Shown: one piece after another, positions 8,566 to 15,917 of the stretch
Position numbering within the stretch: the first letter of the stretch is position 1
How the letters are laid out: every line of letters begins with the position of its first letter
Program-made: the position numbers and the translations under genes
The notes under the pieces: generated by a model
Database searches by the model: none
What the model was told of the DNA's origin: nothing
The model's input: the letters and a program-made list of their open reading frames with translations, nothing else
Origin: an uncultured Myxococcales bacterium
GTDB taxonomy: Bacteria; Myxococcota_A; Polyangia; Polyangiales; Polyangiaceae
NCBI GenBank assembly: GCA_937998045.1
Contig: CALKVG010000093.1
Location: 1-19,142 of the forward strand
DNA: 19,142 bases
Direction: 5' to 3'

Positions 8566-10274
8566 TGGACGCCTCGTCGAGTCAGAAACGGGGGGCTGCT
8601 CGTGATGCTCGCGATGAGCTGCGCAAATTGCAGTCCGCTCTTCTTGAAGCCATCGCTCAGCGACGACAACGTCGGCGTATCGAGGCTGTTCGCGTCGGTC
8701 AAATCCGGCATTCGGCCCAGCGCGTACGTGTACAGCTTGTTCGCCAGGCAGGGGGGAAACCGGGGATCGCTGCCGACGATCCGGGACAGATCGAGCTCAC
8801 CGTTGAAGTTCTGGCCATCCAGCGTTCCTGTCGCATCGACCGGCAGCAACCCGTCCATCGTTCGATACGCCCCGATCGGGTTGTAGTTCTCCAGGCCGTA
8901 ACCGATCGGGTCCATCAAATTATGACAGCCCGAACAAGCAGGATTCGTAGCGTGGCCCTCGAGTATCTGGCGCAACGTATGCATCCCCGTGGGGTCGGGG
9001 GTGAGCGTCGTATTTACATTTTTCGGAGGCGACGGGATGCTTTGACAGAGAAGCTCGGTCAGCACGAATTTCCCGCGCAGGACAGGCGACGTGATGTTCG
9101 CGTGCGCATTCACCGTGAGGAAAAGGCCTTGCGACAGCAAACCGCGGCGCTGCTTGTTGGTGGTCAAATCGACCCGTTGGGGCTGCGTGGAGCCCACGGG
9201 CGGAAGGCCATAGAACTGGGCCAGCGGATCGCTGAGGTACGCAAACTCGGCCGTGATCAGCTGATCGGCCGGCAAGCCACCGAAGGCGACCTGCTGAAAG
9301 AGCATCTGCGCCTCGGTTTTCATCGCCGCGCGAAGATCGCTCGTGAATTGCGGGAACAGCTTCGCGTCCGGCGTGACCGTATCGATGTTGCGGATCAGGA
9401 GCCACTGCCCGGCGAAGTTGTCGATCAGCGCCTGAGCCTTGGGATCCGCAAGCATCCGCGTGACTTGGCTGCTCAGAGTGCCGGGCTCGTGCAAGTTGCC
9501 TGCCTTTGCGGCGGCAAAGAGCGTGTCGTCGGGCATCGAACTCCATAGGAAATAGGAAAGGCGCGAAGCGAGCTCGTAGTCGCTCAACGGATGCGGTGTC
9601 ATCGATCCCGGAACGGGGTCGAACTCGGGGCGATAGATGAAGTTCGCCGACAGCAGCGCAGCTTCGACTGCGAGATCGAAGCCCACCTCGACGGAGTCAC
9701 CCTGCGTCGTCGCCAGCGTCACGAACGCCATCAGGTCCGCAATCTCGCTGTCCGACACCGGGCGGCGCCATGCACGAGGGAGGAACGATGCGAGCGATGA
9801 TTTCGCGCACGTCGCACCACCGGCCGCCAGGTCGCAGCTCGTGAGAAGAGACCGCTGCGCCGGGTTGGACATGGCGGCCGGCACGAGGGTCGTAACCGCC
9901 GTGTTGTAGCAACTGACGTGAAGTGGCGAGATCGTCAATACATTTGCGATGTTGTCGAAGTCGGTCCCGCGGTCGTCGGGGGGGAAGTTGAAGGTGGCGC
10001 TGGGATGCGCGTCGGCGGCTGGAAGGCCCAGCAGATCCCGCATCGTATTGTCGTACTCGGCGAGGTTGAGTCGATGGATGGCGACGGTTCCCGGATCGAG
10101 CGACTGGCCGCTGGTGCCCAGCGAGCCACCCGCGCCATTTGCGGGGCTGCTCCCAGGGCCCTCGGGTTCATGGACCTGGTCGCCAATGGTGCCCGTGCAG
10201 CCCGCGGGCGCACCCAATGCTGCAATTCCGCCTGCGGCCAAAATGGTCGCACACGTCCGGACGGCTTTGCTCAT
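8562..10274 (-). CDS. DUF1592 multidomain lipoprotein (DUF1587-1595-1592-1588-1585) with one CxxCH
   Basis: A 570-residue protein and the first gene of the cluster. ATG 10274 follows a perfect AGGAGG with a 7-base gap. The signal ends near PAGC (C26). Domain order: DUF1587 (IHRLNLAEYDNTMRDLLG), DUF1595 (FLPRAWRRPVSDSEI), DUF1592 (YELASRLSYFLWSSMPDDTLF ... FAGQWLLIRNI), DUF1588 (RRGLLSQGLFLTVNAHANITSPV) and DUF1585 (GRMPDLTDANSL to the end). CSGCH at residues 447-451 is a c-type haem attachment motif within the conserved NPACSGCHNLMDPIGYGLENY block. Many relatives have a further N-terminal cytochrome domain, which is absent here. A single covalently bound haem and an extracytoplasmic redox role together with the DUF1552 partner are plausible, but the activity of the family is not established. 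Confidence 0.92.
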   Translation of the reverse strand: MSKAVRTCATILAAGGIAALGAPAGCTGTIGDQVHEPEGPGSSPANGAGGSLGTSGQSLDPGTVAIHRLNLAEYDNTMRDLLGLPAADAHPSATFNFPPDDRGTDFDNIANVLTISPLHVSCYNTAVTTLVPAAMSNPAQRSLLTSCDLAAGGATCAKSSLASFLPRAWRRPVSDSEIADLMAFVTLATTQGDSVEVGFDLAVEAALLSANFIYRPEFDPVPGSMTPHPLSDYELASRLSYFLWSSMPDDTLFAAAKAGNLHEPGTLSSQVTRMLADPKAQALIDNFAGQWLLIRNIDTVTPDAKLFPQFTSDLRAAMKTEAQMLFQQVAFGGLPADQLITAEFAYLSDPLAQFYGLPPVGSTQPQRVDLTTNKQRRGLLSQGLFLTVNAHANITSPVLRGKFVLTELLCQSIPSPPKNVNTTLTPDPTGMHTLRQILEGHATNPACSGCHNLMDPIGYGLENYNPIGAYRTMDGLLPVDATGTLDGQNFNGELDLSRIVGSDPRFPPCLANKLYTYALGRMPDLTDANSLDTPTLSSLSDGFKKSGLQFAQLIASITSSPPFLTRRGVQ

Positions 10275-10324
10275 AAGAGAGCCTCCTACGCGACAACAGC
10301 GTGCTGCTCGACAGCCCGCCGGGG

Positions 10325-10567
10325 GTTCGACGGTGTTCGAACGGCCCAGCGGCGGCATTGCTCAGTAGCAGCCGGCTGTTCGACGGTGTTCGAACAGCCC
10401 AGCGGCATTTTTCAGCGGCCGCCGGGTGTTCGACGGTGATCGAACGGCCCAGCGGCGTTGTTCAGTAGCCTGCCGGGTGTTCGACGGTGATCGAACGGCC
10501 CAGCGGCGTTGTTCAGTAGCCTGCCGGGTGTTCGACGGTGATCGAACGGCCCAGCGGCATTGTTTAG
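10325..10567. repeat. 51-bp tandem repeat array with palindromic core, five copies
   Basis: Five units are anchored on TTCGACGGTG at 10326, 10379, 10429, 10480 and 10531, with spacings of 53, 50, 51 and 51. Each unit contains an 18-base inverted repeat, GTTCGA-N6-TCGAAC; the N6 is CGGTGT in the first two copies and CGGTGA in the last three. The invariant flank CGGCCCAGCGGC is close by. The last three copies are almost identical and the outer ones diverged. The array starts about 50 bases upstream of the DUF1592 start codon. It could be an operator cluster, a row of RNA hairpins in the leader, or a neutral minisatellite. Confidence 0.92.
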
Positions 10568-10570
10568 GCC

Positions 10571-10898
10571 TATCCGAGTGTGTGGTCCGAGAGCAGGGCT
10601 TCGATCACGAAACTCGTTCACGGGCTTTCGCTTTTCAGTGAGTCCACCCGTGGAAGCACCCGCCAAACCGGCGCATTTTTTTCCACTGGTAGGCAGTGGC
10701 CGATACGGGGAGGTAACCAAGCCCCCGACCGGCGGGGCAAGACGCCACGCGGCGCTTCGCGTTCCTCGAGGCTGTGGCGCGCGAAGCCTCGATTCGAGCG
10801 CCGCCGCGGCAGCGCTCCCGTCCGCGCGGCGTCTCTCCGGGCAAGGACCCGCGAGCCGCTCCGTGAGCGACGGCTCTGGTGCTTCTCGTCAGCCTCTT
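10571..10898. other. Gene-free stretch between repeat array and esterase gene
   Basis: No credible gene is seen in these 328 bases. The region contains an inverted repeat GCTTCGCG/CGCGAAGC at 10754-10787. A short hairpin CGCC-N5-GGCG at 10661-10673 is followed by a run of seven T at 10676-10682, which would resemble an intrinsic terminator for plus-strand transcripts leaving the repeat array, but its stem is only 4 bp. Open frames here lack ribosome sites and family features. Confidence 0.5.
10853..10876 (-). terminator. Possible terminator hairpin after the esterase gene
   Basis: An inverted repeat of GAGCCG/CGGCTC, with inner CTC/GAG pairing and a short loop, lies 23 bases past the stop of the minus-strand gene ending at 10899. 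There is no T-tract, so the call rests on the stem and its position only. Confidence 0.3.
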
Positions 10899-12143
10899 TC
10901 AGGGCTTGATTGGATACCCCCGCCAAAGCCAGAGCATGGCATCGGGCAAATAGTCGCGGCGCGCCCCGTCGTCCTCGTGGCTGGCGCCCTGGGCGATGAC
11001 ATAGCGATAGTGGTAGTTCTGCATGGCGAACGCGGCGGCGGTCGCGTCGTTCGCGTCTTGCCACTCGGGGCTAAGAAGGTCATTCGTCCCTGCTGCCATG
11101 AACACGCGAAGAGGCTTGGGCGGATCGGTCGCGATGAGGTGCAAACCGGGCGAGTTGGCGTAGGCGTAGTCCGCGCACCCCTCCGGATACATCGACGAAT
11201 GTTGCAGATTCACGAAGCTCCCGGAAATCGTCAGGATTCGACGGTACGATTCGGGATGAAGCCAGCCCATGGTGAGCGCCGCGGCGCCACCGGAGCTGCC
11301 GCCGAACGAGCTTCGGCCTTCCGGATCCTTGGTCAAGTTGAGCATCAGCTGCGCTTGCATTTGGACCTGCGCGACGGCCGCGGGCAGAAGCTCCGTTTCG
11401 ACGAACGTGTAGTAGCGATCGGAAAGCGTGTCGTACTCGACGCTGCGCTGGCCCGCGGGGTCGGCGAAGATGCCCGCCATCATCGGCAGCATTTTCTGGG
11501 CGATGAAGTTGTCGAGGATGGGACGAAGATCGTCCAGGCCGAAGCTTCCTCCGTTTTGCGGAGCGACTCCGTCCTGGGCTACGACGAAGGGAATTTCCGT
11601 TCCGGACACGTAGCCGGAAGGAACGTAGACCGCGACGTTGCGCGGCCCGTCGTTGAACGTCGTGGAGTTGGGCATGTTGAACATGACGATTTGCCCTTTC
11701 GACACACCCGGCTGATCGGTGACGTAAGGCGAGGGCACGAAGGGCTGCGGCAGCATGACCGTTCCGTCTCCTTGGGTGCCTGGGTCGGTCACGCCATCTC
11801 CCGCGTCGCCTGCGCCCGAATCGATCGATGCTCCTCCTTCGGGTGCTTCCGCGTCGCCCCCGGCCGTCCCACCGTCGCGGGAAGACCCAGAAGAGCCGGA
11901 GCTTCCGCTCGACGACCCCGAGCTCGATCCGCTCCCACTTGAACTTCCGCCCGATCCGCTGGTGGACCCCGACGGACTCCCGGACGAGCTCGACGAGCCA
12001 TCTGCCGAAGCATCGCTCTCGGATTGCATGTCGCTCGGGGCCGTGGGCGACGCACTGCATCCCACCGCACCCACACCTGCAAGGGCGCCCAGCATGAGCG
12101 GGGCAGACCATACGGGACTCCGCCTACGATGGACTAGCTTCAT
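10899..12143 (-). CDS. Enterochelin-esterase-like alpha/beta hydrolase lipoprotein (paralogue of 2256-3572)
   Basis: A 414-residue protein. The signal runs MKLVHRRRSPVWSAPLMLGALAGVGAVGC with lipidation at C29. Residues 30-115 are a Ser/Gly linker ending in the shared motif TDPGTQGDG. The hydrolase domain aligns throughout with the other esterase: DQPGVSKG, VYVPSGYVSG, VEYDTLSDRY, a nucleophile elbow FGGSSGGAA with Ser284, MGWLHPESYRRILTISGSF, and a C-terminal GASH with His389 before LWLWRGYP. It lacks the Cys-rich insert of its paralogue. The start has only a weak AAGAAG ribosome site, but no better in-frame start precedes the signal peptide. It lies upstream of the DUF1592 cluster on the same strand, separated by the repeat array, so it is probably a separate transcript. 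The substrate is unknown. Confidence 0.87.
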   Translation of the reverse strand: MKLVHRRRSPVWSAPLMLGALAGVGAVGCSASPTAPSDMQSESDASADGSSSSSGSPSGSTSGSGGSSSGSGSSSGSSSGSSGSSGSSRDGGTAGGDAEAPEGGASIDSGAGDAGDGVTDPGTQGDGTVMLPQPFVPSPYVTDQPGVSKGQIVMFNMPNSTTFNDGPRNVAVYVPSGYVSGTEIPFVVAQDGVAPQNGGSFGLDDLRPILDNFIAQKMLPMMAGIFADPAGQRSVEYDTLSDRYYTFVETELLPAAVAQVQMQAQLMLNLTKDPEGRSSFGGSSGGAAALTMGWLHPESYRRILTISGSFVNLQHSSMYPEGCADYAYANSPGLHLIATDPPKPLRVFMAAGTNDLLSPEWQDANDATAAAFAMQNYHYRYVIAQGASHEDDGARRDYLPDAMLWLWRGYPIKP

Positions 12144-12836
12144 AGCTTCTTAGTGGGCGAGGTCGGCCCGCACGGTTAAACAAACTGGCCCGAGGCAAGA
12201 TCGATTTGAGTCGTCGCTGGCAAAGGTCCCGTCTTCGCCGGCGCCAGACGCACGCGAGGATGATCCCCGCGCCTACTTCACCACCGGGGTGCAGGACCGG
12301 GGTGCAGGCTACGAAGCTTGCACGTCTGCGTCGTCGGCGTCGCATCCGTGAGACGCACGCCGGCGCGAGGCCCAGGCCGATCGCCGCGGGTCCCGTACTC
12401 TCCCCCGTCGTCGCCATCGAGCGCGCGCCGCCGGTGAAGACGGCTGTGGTGTCCGGCTCGCCTCGGTCGTCGATTCGCCGGTTTCCGCGCCAGTCGCGCG
12501 GCGCGTCGCAGAGGGCGGGCCATGGACGGCCACCATTATCTCACCAGGGACAAGCCCGACCCGCACCCTGGCAAGGAGGGCCGTTCGCCCACGCAGGGCT
12601 CCCACCATGGGTGAGTCCAAGCCCGATGGGCACCGTCAAGGTCGTTTTCCGCAAAGCTTCGGGCGAAGCATTGGCAAGATGCAGTTCGAGATTGTCACGC
12701 CGGATCCAGGCAGGGAAGTGCGGTGGCGCTTCAAGTCCGAAGTGGGCGAAGTTTCTCTTGAACCTCAGGGCTGCTCGTCGAGAAGGGTCAGGGCAAGCCG
12801 TCGCCGGACGACCTCAAGATCGACGACCGGAACTAG
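12144..12836. other. Intergenic or decayed coding region
   Basis: No intact gene is supported in these 693 bases. The region begins with the promoter side of the minus-strand esterase gene. A perfect 13-base tandem duplication, ACCGGGGTGCAGG, occurs at 12283-12295 and 12296-12308. In the frame of the kelch remnant that follows there are stops at 12759 (TGA) and 12834 (TAG). The segment between them reads LVEKGQGKPSPDDLKIDDRN, which I cannot assign. The 5' half of the kelch gene may have decayed here or been replaced. Confidence 0.5.
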
Positions 12837-13502
12837 CTCTACACGCCGACGTCTGCGGGCCAAAATGGCTCCTGGGCCGCGGGGCCGGACCTGCCGGTCG
12901 TCAACGGCGACCAGTTGGTCGCGTCGGACGCGCCCGCGCTCCTGTTGCCCAATGGGCGGGTGCTCCTCGCCGTGGCGGGCGCGAACACGCCCGCGCAGTT
13001 CGCCGAGTACGATCCGGTGACCAATTTGTTCGTGCTCGTGGGGTCCAGCGCTGCTTCGGGGTTCAAGCCAAATGCGGCCAGAATGCTCATGCTCCCCGGC
13101 GGAGACGCCCTTGTCTCGTTGGGTGACGGCCGGTGGTTCGACGTCCAGATCGCGACGGCGCCGCAGCCGCAATGGGCGCCGCAGATCACGACCGTCCCCA
13201 CGACTGTGAACCGCGGAGCGAGCGTGTTTCTCATGGGCAAGCAGCTCAACGGCCTGTGCGAGGTGTCGAGCTTCGGCCACGACGACCAGCAGGGTGAGAA
13301 CTATCCGATTGCCAAGCTCGTGAGCTCGACGGGTACGGTGCGCTACCTGCACACGTACGACGTGACCCACCGCAGCATCGCGCCCAACCACCCCGCCCTC
13401 GTCCTCGTCGATTTCCCGGCCGACCTGGCGCCGGGCTCGTACACATTGAGCGCCGTCGCGATGGGAATCGCTTCGAGCGGGGTCGCCATCACGCTGAGGT
13501 AG
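12837..13502 (+). pseudogene. C-terminal remnant of a kelch / galactose-oxidase-like protein
   Basis: About 221 codons are readable, from directly after a TAG at 12834 to the stop at 13500-13502. The translation opens with LYTPTSAGQNGSWAAGPDLP, a kelch-repeat phrase, then a blade reading APALLLPNGRVLLAVAG, another reading RMLMLPGGDALVSLGDG, and an immunoglobulin-like early-set domain beginning WAPQITTVPTTVNRGASVFLMGKQLNG. The order matches the end of kelch-containing exported proteins common in Myxococcota, which normally carry a signal peptide and about six blades. Here there is no signal peptide, most of the propeller is missing, and only a TTG at 12915 without a ribosome site could start translation. 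A short functional protein cannot be excluded, but a truncated pseudogene is more likely. Confidence 0.6.
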
Positions 13503-13542
13503 CTCCCGAGCGCGCGCGCTGGCTCGCCGGGCGACGAGAACC

Positions 13543-14346
13543 CTAAGGCGTACGCGGCGACTCGCTGCCCGTCCCAGGGGTCGCGAGTCGCCCGGCGAGC
13601 TCCCGCAAGTCGGTCGGCGACGTATCCGAGACAAGCGCGTATCCCAGATCGCCGTGTCGCCACATGAGTACGTGAAAGCCGCGATCGTCTCGGACGTATA
13701 CGCGCTGGGAGCCGACGGGTTCTCCGTCAGCCGGCGGCCATGGCAAGCCGTCCGCGCGAAAGACGAAGAGCGTGATCGTATGGAGGCGATGCCCGTAGAT
13801 GAACGTGGCTGCTTTCCGGTCCATGAAATAAGCGACCGATCCGCCCTTGAGCGGAAAGTCCTGGTCTCCCGCAAAGGCAACGGACGGCGCGAAATCGACG
13901 CGTCCCGCGAACCACGGCTTCACCTGGTGGATGCCTCCGCTCTCCACCTCCACGGGATGCTCGCTGTAGAGGACCCTGAGGTGGTCGTTGACCGCCTCGG
14001 TCACCATCGCATCGGAGCGCTCCCGGGCACCCAGGAACAGTGTCGCCCCGGCGGCCACGGCGAGCCCCACGCCAGCGACCGCAACGACTTGGCCGACACG
14101 CCGCGGCCAGCGTCGCTCGCGCGGAGCCCAGCGTGATTCCAATCTTCGCTTCAGGGCCTGCGGTGCGTCACGGCGCGGCAGGCGGCTGAGGGTCCTCGAC
14201 AGCTCGATGTCGGCGGCGTCTGCCCGGGTGCAGAGCTCGCACCCCCGCAGATGCTCCTGCAAGGACGCGGCTTCCTGCGGGGAGAGCAAGCCTCTCCGCC
14301 CAGCGAGCAGATTGGTGCGAGTTTCCATGCAGTCCATCGTCGTCAT
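13543..14346 (-). CDS. Transmembrane zinc-finger anti-sigma factor
   Basis: 267 residues. The cytoplasmic N-terminus has the ZAS signature HLRGCELC (H32, C36, C39: H-x3-C-x2-C), with C6 as a possible fourth ligand; this domain sequesters the partner ECF sigma factor. Residues ~84-106 form one transmembrane helix (GQVVAVAGVGLAVAAGATLF). The external part carries the family blocks VKPWFAGRVDFAPSV, FPLKGGSVAYFMDRKAATFIYGHRLHTITLFVF, and a final GFHVLMWRHGDLGYALVSD, as in the predicted transmembrane anti-sigma regulators of COG5662. The ATG overlaps the sigma-factor stop as ATGA, so the two are translationally coupled and produced in a fixed ratio. The signal that releases the sigma factor is unknown. 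The Cys pair allows redox sensing as in RsrA, and the outer domain allows envelope sensing. Confidence 0.93.
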   Translation of the reverse strand: MTTMDCMETRTNLLAGRRGLLSPQEAASLQEHLRGCELCTRADAADIELSRTLSRLPRRDAPQALKRRLESRWAPRERRWPRRVGQVVAVAGVGLAVAAGATLFLGARERSDAMVTEAVNDHLRVLYSEHPVEVESGGIHQVKPWFAGRVDFAPSVAFAGDQDFPLKGGSVAYFMDRKAATFIYGHRLHTITLFVFRADGLPWPPADGEPVGSQRVYVRDDRGFHVLMWRHGDLGYALVSDTSPTDLRELAGRLATPGTGSESPRTP

Positions 14347-14951
14347 CTCCGGTACTGAGCCAGCAGCTTTCGCAGCGAGTCGCGAGCGCGCGACAGGCGC
14401 GACTTCACCGTCCCTGCGGCGCAGCCGACGATTTCGGCGATCTCGCCTTCGCTGAAACCTTCCAGATCGAGAAGCACCACTGCGCGTGCATCCGCGGTGA
14501 GCGCCGAGAGCGCGCGCTCGATATCGGCCGCCACTGCACCCCGTAGGGCTTCCATTTCGATATCCCCGAAGAGCGGCTCGTGAGCGAAGGGAACCTCTTC
14601 CGACGCGGACTCGGAGGCGTCCTCGTCCGAGGTCCGTCGCGTACGGCGCCGCCCGTCGATGAACGCGTTGCGCAGGATGCGAAAGAGCCACGCGCGCAGG
14701 TTCGTGCCCCACGCGAACGTCGGGGCGGCCCGGAACGCACGCGCGTAGGCCTCCTGCACGAGATCCTCGGCGTCGACGGCGCTGCCGCTGAGATAGCGCG
14801 CGAAGTGATGCAGCGAGTCCATGTGCTCGAGGGCCTCGCGCGCAAAAGCTCGGCTCGCAAGGCGTGGATGGGGACCGCGTGGCTCGCCCGTCGCCTCGGC
14901 TTCCGCTGGGACGTCGATGCCACACGCGTCAGTCGTCAAGGCCCTCGTCAC
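14343..14951 (-). CDS. ECF RNA polymerase sigma factor
   Basis: A group 4 sigma factor of 203 residues from the chosen start. Region 2 is present as ALEHMDSLHHFARYLSG, then DAEDLVQEAYARAF, then LRAWLFRILRNAFIDGRRR. Region 4 reads ALTADARAVVLLDLEGFSEGEIAEIVGCAAGTVKSRLSRARDSLRKLL, with the DNA-recognition helix in AAGTVKSRLSRAR. An acidic spacer (SDEDASESASEE) separates them. GTG 14951 is chosen because GAGG lies about 9 bases upstream and because a matching ECF promoter sits at 14979-15003. A longer in-frame reading from 15074 would place that promoter inside the gene. The sigma factor probably activates its own operon, the DUF4142 gene and both histidine kinases, as all carry the same promoter element. 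Confidence 0.93.
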   Translation of the reverse strand: MTRALTTDACGIDVPAEAEATGEPRGPHPRLASRAFAREALEHMDSLHHFARYLSGSAVDAEDLVQEAYARAFRAAPTFAWGTNLRAWLFRILRNAFIDGRRRTRRTSDEDASESASEEVPFAHEPLFGDIEMEALRGAVAADIERALSALTADARAVVLLDLEGFSEGEIAEIVGCAAGTVKSRLSRARDSLRKLLAQYRR

Positions 14952-14978
14952 GGCGACTACCCTCGTCACGTCGGACCA

Positions 14979-15003
14979 AACGCCCCACAGAAGCAAAGGT
15001 TCC
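14979..15003 (-). promoter_or_regulatory. ECF-type promoter of the sigma/anti-sigma operon
   Basis: On the minus strand, GGAAC (15003-14999) is followed after exactly 16 bases by CGTT (14982-14979). This matches the GGAAC-N16/17-CGTT form known for EcfG-type sigma factors. The predicted transcript start near 14972 leaves a short leader before GTG 14951. It indicates autoregulation. Confidence 0.78.
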
Positions 15004-15101
15004 ACCAGACGAGATGCACGCGCCGTGCGGCTTCCTTCTCCTCGGAGGCGGTATCCCTGCCGAGAGCCGCTCAACAGGGATCGCGACGCCGCTCGCGCCG
15101 C

Positions 15102-15677
15102 CTACCAATCGCCGTTGCGCTTCGCCGGCGTGGCGCGATTGTTCCGGGAGCTCGCCTGGGCCACCTGCTTGTCGAGCGTCTCAACCCGGCGCTGCGCGAG
15201 CGCGGCGAGCTCGGGATCCCTGGCGTGGTCGATCTCTTGCCGATACATCGCCAGCTCGTCCACATGGCCGGCGTCGACCACCGTCTTGAACGCGTCGTCG
15301 AACGCCGTCCCGCTCAGCGACGACAGGCGTGCGATCGTGTTGCTTTGTGCCCCCGAGAGCGCGGGAGCCGGGCTGATACCCGATCGCTCCGCCAGTTCCT
15401 TCAACCGTTCGCCGAGCGCCGAGTGCTTCTGAACCATCGTCGCGCCCATTGCCTTCACTTCGGGTGAGCTCGCGCGCTCGACGGCGAGGCGACCGAGCAC
15501 CACTTCGAGCTCGTTGACGGCGAGGGCGCGCGTCAGGAATTCCCCGTCGGTCGCCGCCGTCGAGCGCGGCGCCTCCGGCGACTGATGCGAATCCGGCTCG
15601 CCGGCGATCGCCGCACTCGCCGAGACCAGCAGGGCTGCGCCGCAGAGCGCAGCACCTTTCCACATTGTCTTTCCCAT
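15102..15677 (-). CDS. DUF4142 exported protein
   Basis: 191 residues. ATG 15677 has AAGGAG 8 bases upstream and begins a Sec signal (MGKTMWKGAALCGAALLVSASAAIAG). The mature part is a mostly helical DUF4142 domain, a ferritin-like four-helix family often annotated as putative outer-membrane protein. Typical phrases are FLTRALAVNELEVVLGRLAVERA, VKAMGATMVQKHSALGERLKELA, FDDAFKTVVDAGHVDELAMYRQEI and DPELAALAQRRVETLDKQV. DUF4142 proteins are frequent in stress regulons but have no established biochemical activity. The gene lies upstream of the sigma factor on the same strand with a 150-base gap containing the sigma promoter, and has its own ECF-type promoter at 15793-15818. The C-terminal tail is Asn/Arg/Lys-rich and probably disordered. 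Confidence 0.88.
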   Translation of the reverse strand: MGKTMWKGAALCGAALLVSASAAIAGEPDSHQSPEAPRSTAATDGEFLTRALAVNELEVVLGRLAVERASSPEVKAMGATMVQKHSALGERLKELAERSGISPAPALSGAQSNTIARLSSLSGTAFDDAFKTVVDAGHVDELAMYRQEIDHARDPELAALAQRRVETLDKQVAQASSRNNRATPAKRNGDW

Positions 15678-15792
15678 GATGGCTACTCCTTGTGTGGTGG
15701 ATACGCGCGCGCGTCGCTCGCACGCCGGCTCCACGATTCCTGGGCGGAGGCATACGCCTCGAAAGGCTGCCCTCGCGTCCTTCGGTTTCTTG

Positions 15793-15818
15793 AACGCCAA
15801 CCGCCTCGCGTTGGTTCC
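15793..15818 (-). promoter_or_regulatory. ECF-type promoter of the DUF4142 gene
   Basis: Minus-strand GGAAC (15818-15814), a 17-base spacer, then CGTT (15796-15793). It lies about 115 bases upstream of ATG 15677 and back to back with the kinase promoter at 15846-15870; the two -35 elements are 27 bases apart. Confidence 0.73.
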
Positions 15819-15845
15819 GTAGCAACGCTCGGTTGCACGCTCGAG

Positions 15846-15870
15846 GGAACGGTCCGACGGCCGCGGCGTT
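15846..15870 (+). promoter_or_regulatory. ECF-type promoter of the soluble histidine kinase gene
   Basis: GGAAC (15846-15850), a 16-base spacer, CGTT (15867-15870), oriented toward the kinase start 48 bases downstream. It has the same consensus as the sigma-factor, DUF4142 and membrane-kinase promoters. Confidence 0.75.
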
Positions 15871-15917
15871 GTCGTGTGGCGAGGGAAGAGACTGGTGGGT
15901 CAAACCTTGGAGGCTGG

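Noticed and set aside
10325..10567. CRISPR array
   Set aside because: The whole 51-base unit repeats, so there are no unique spacers between conserved repeats, and no cas genes are present.
10661..10682. Strong intrinsic terminator for a plus-strand small RNA from the repeat array
   Set aside because: The T-run is good, but the stem is only 4 bp and there is no identified plus-strand promoter, so it is noted only within the intergenic entry.
10412..10720. Small proteins encoded by the 51-bp repeat on either strand (10412-10720 minus, 10426-10641 plus)
   Set aside because: Both strands are open only because the unit length is a multiple of three and lacks stops; there is no convincing ribosome site or family.
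10560..11942. 460-codon plus-strand reading
   Set aside because: It is antisense to the esterase gene at 10899-12143, which has a signal peptide, nucleophile elbow and paralogue.
12206..13126. 306-codon Arg/Pro-rich plus-strand reading
   Set aside because: Its composition is typical of off-frame GC-rich DNA, and it overlaps the kelch remnant in a different frame.
13543..14925. 460-codon minus-strand reading covering the anti-sigma gene and continuing upstream
   Set aside because: The part beyond 14346 is the sigma factor gene in another frame; the true start is the ATG overlapping the sigma stop.
14343..15074. Longer sigma factor starting at 15074
   Set aside because: It would place the GGAAC-N16-CGTT promoter inside the gene, and the extra N-terminal residues resemble no ECF domain; GTG 14951 has a better ribosome site.
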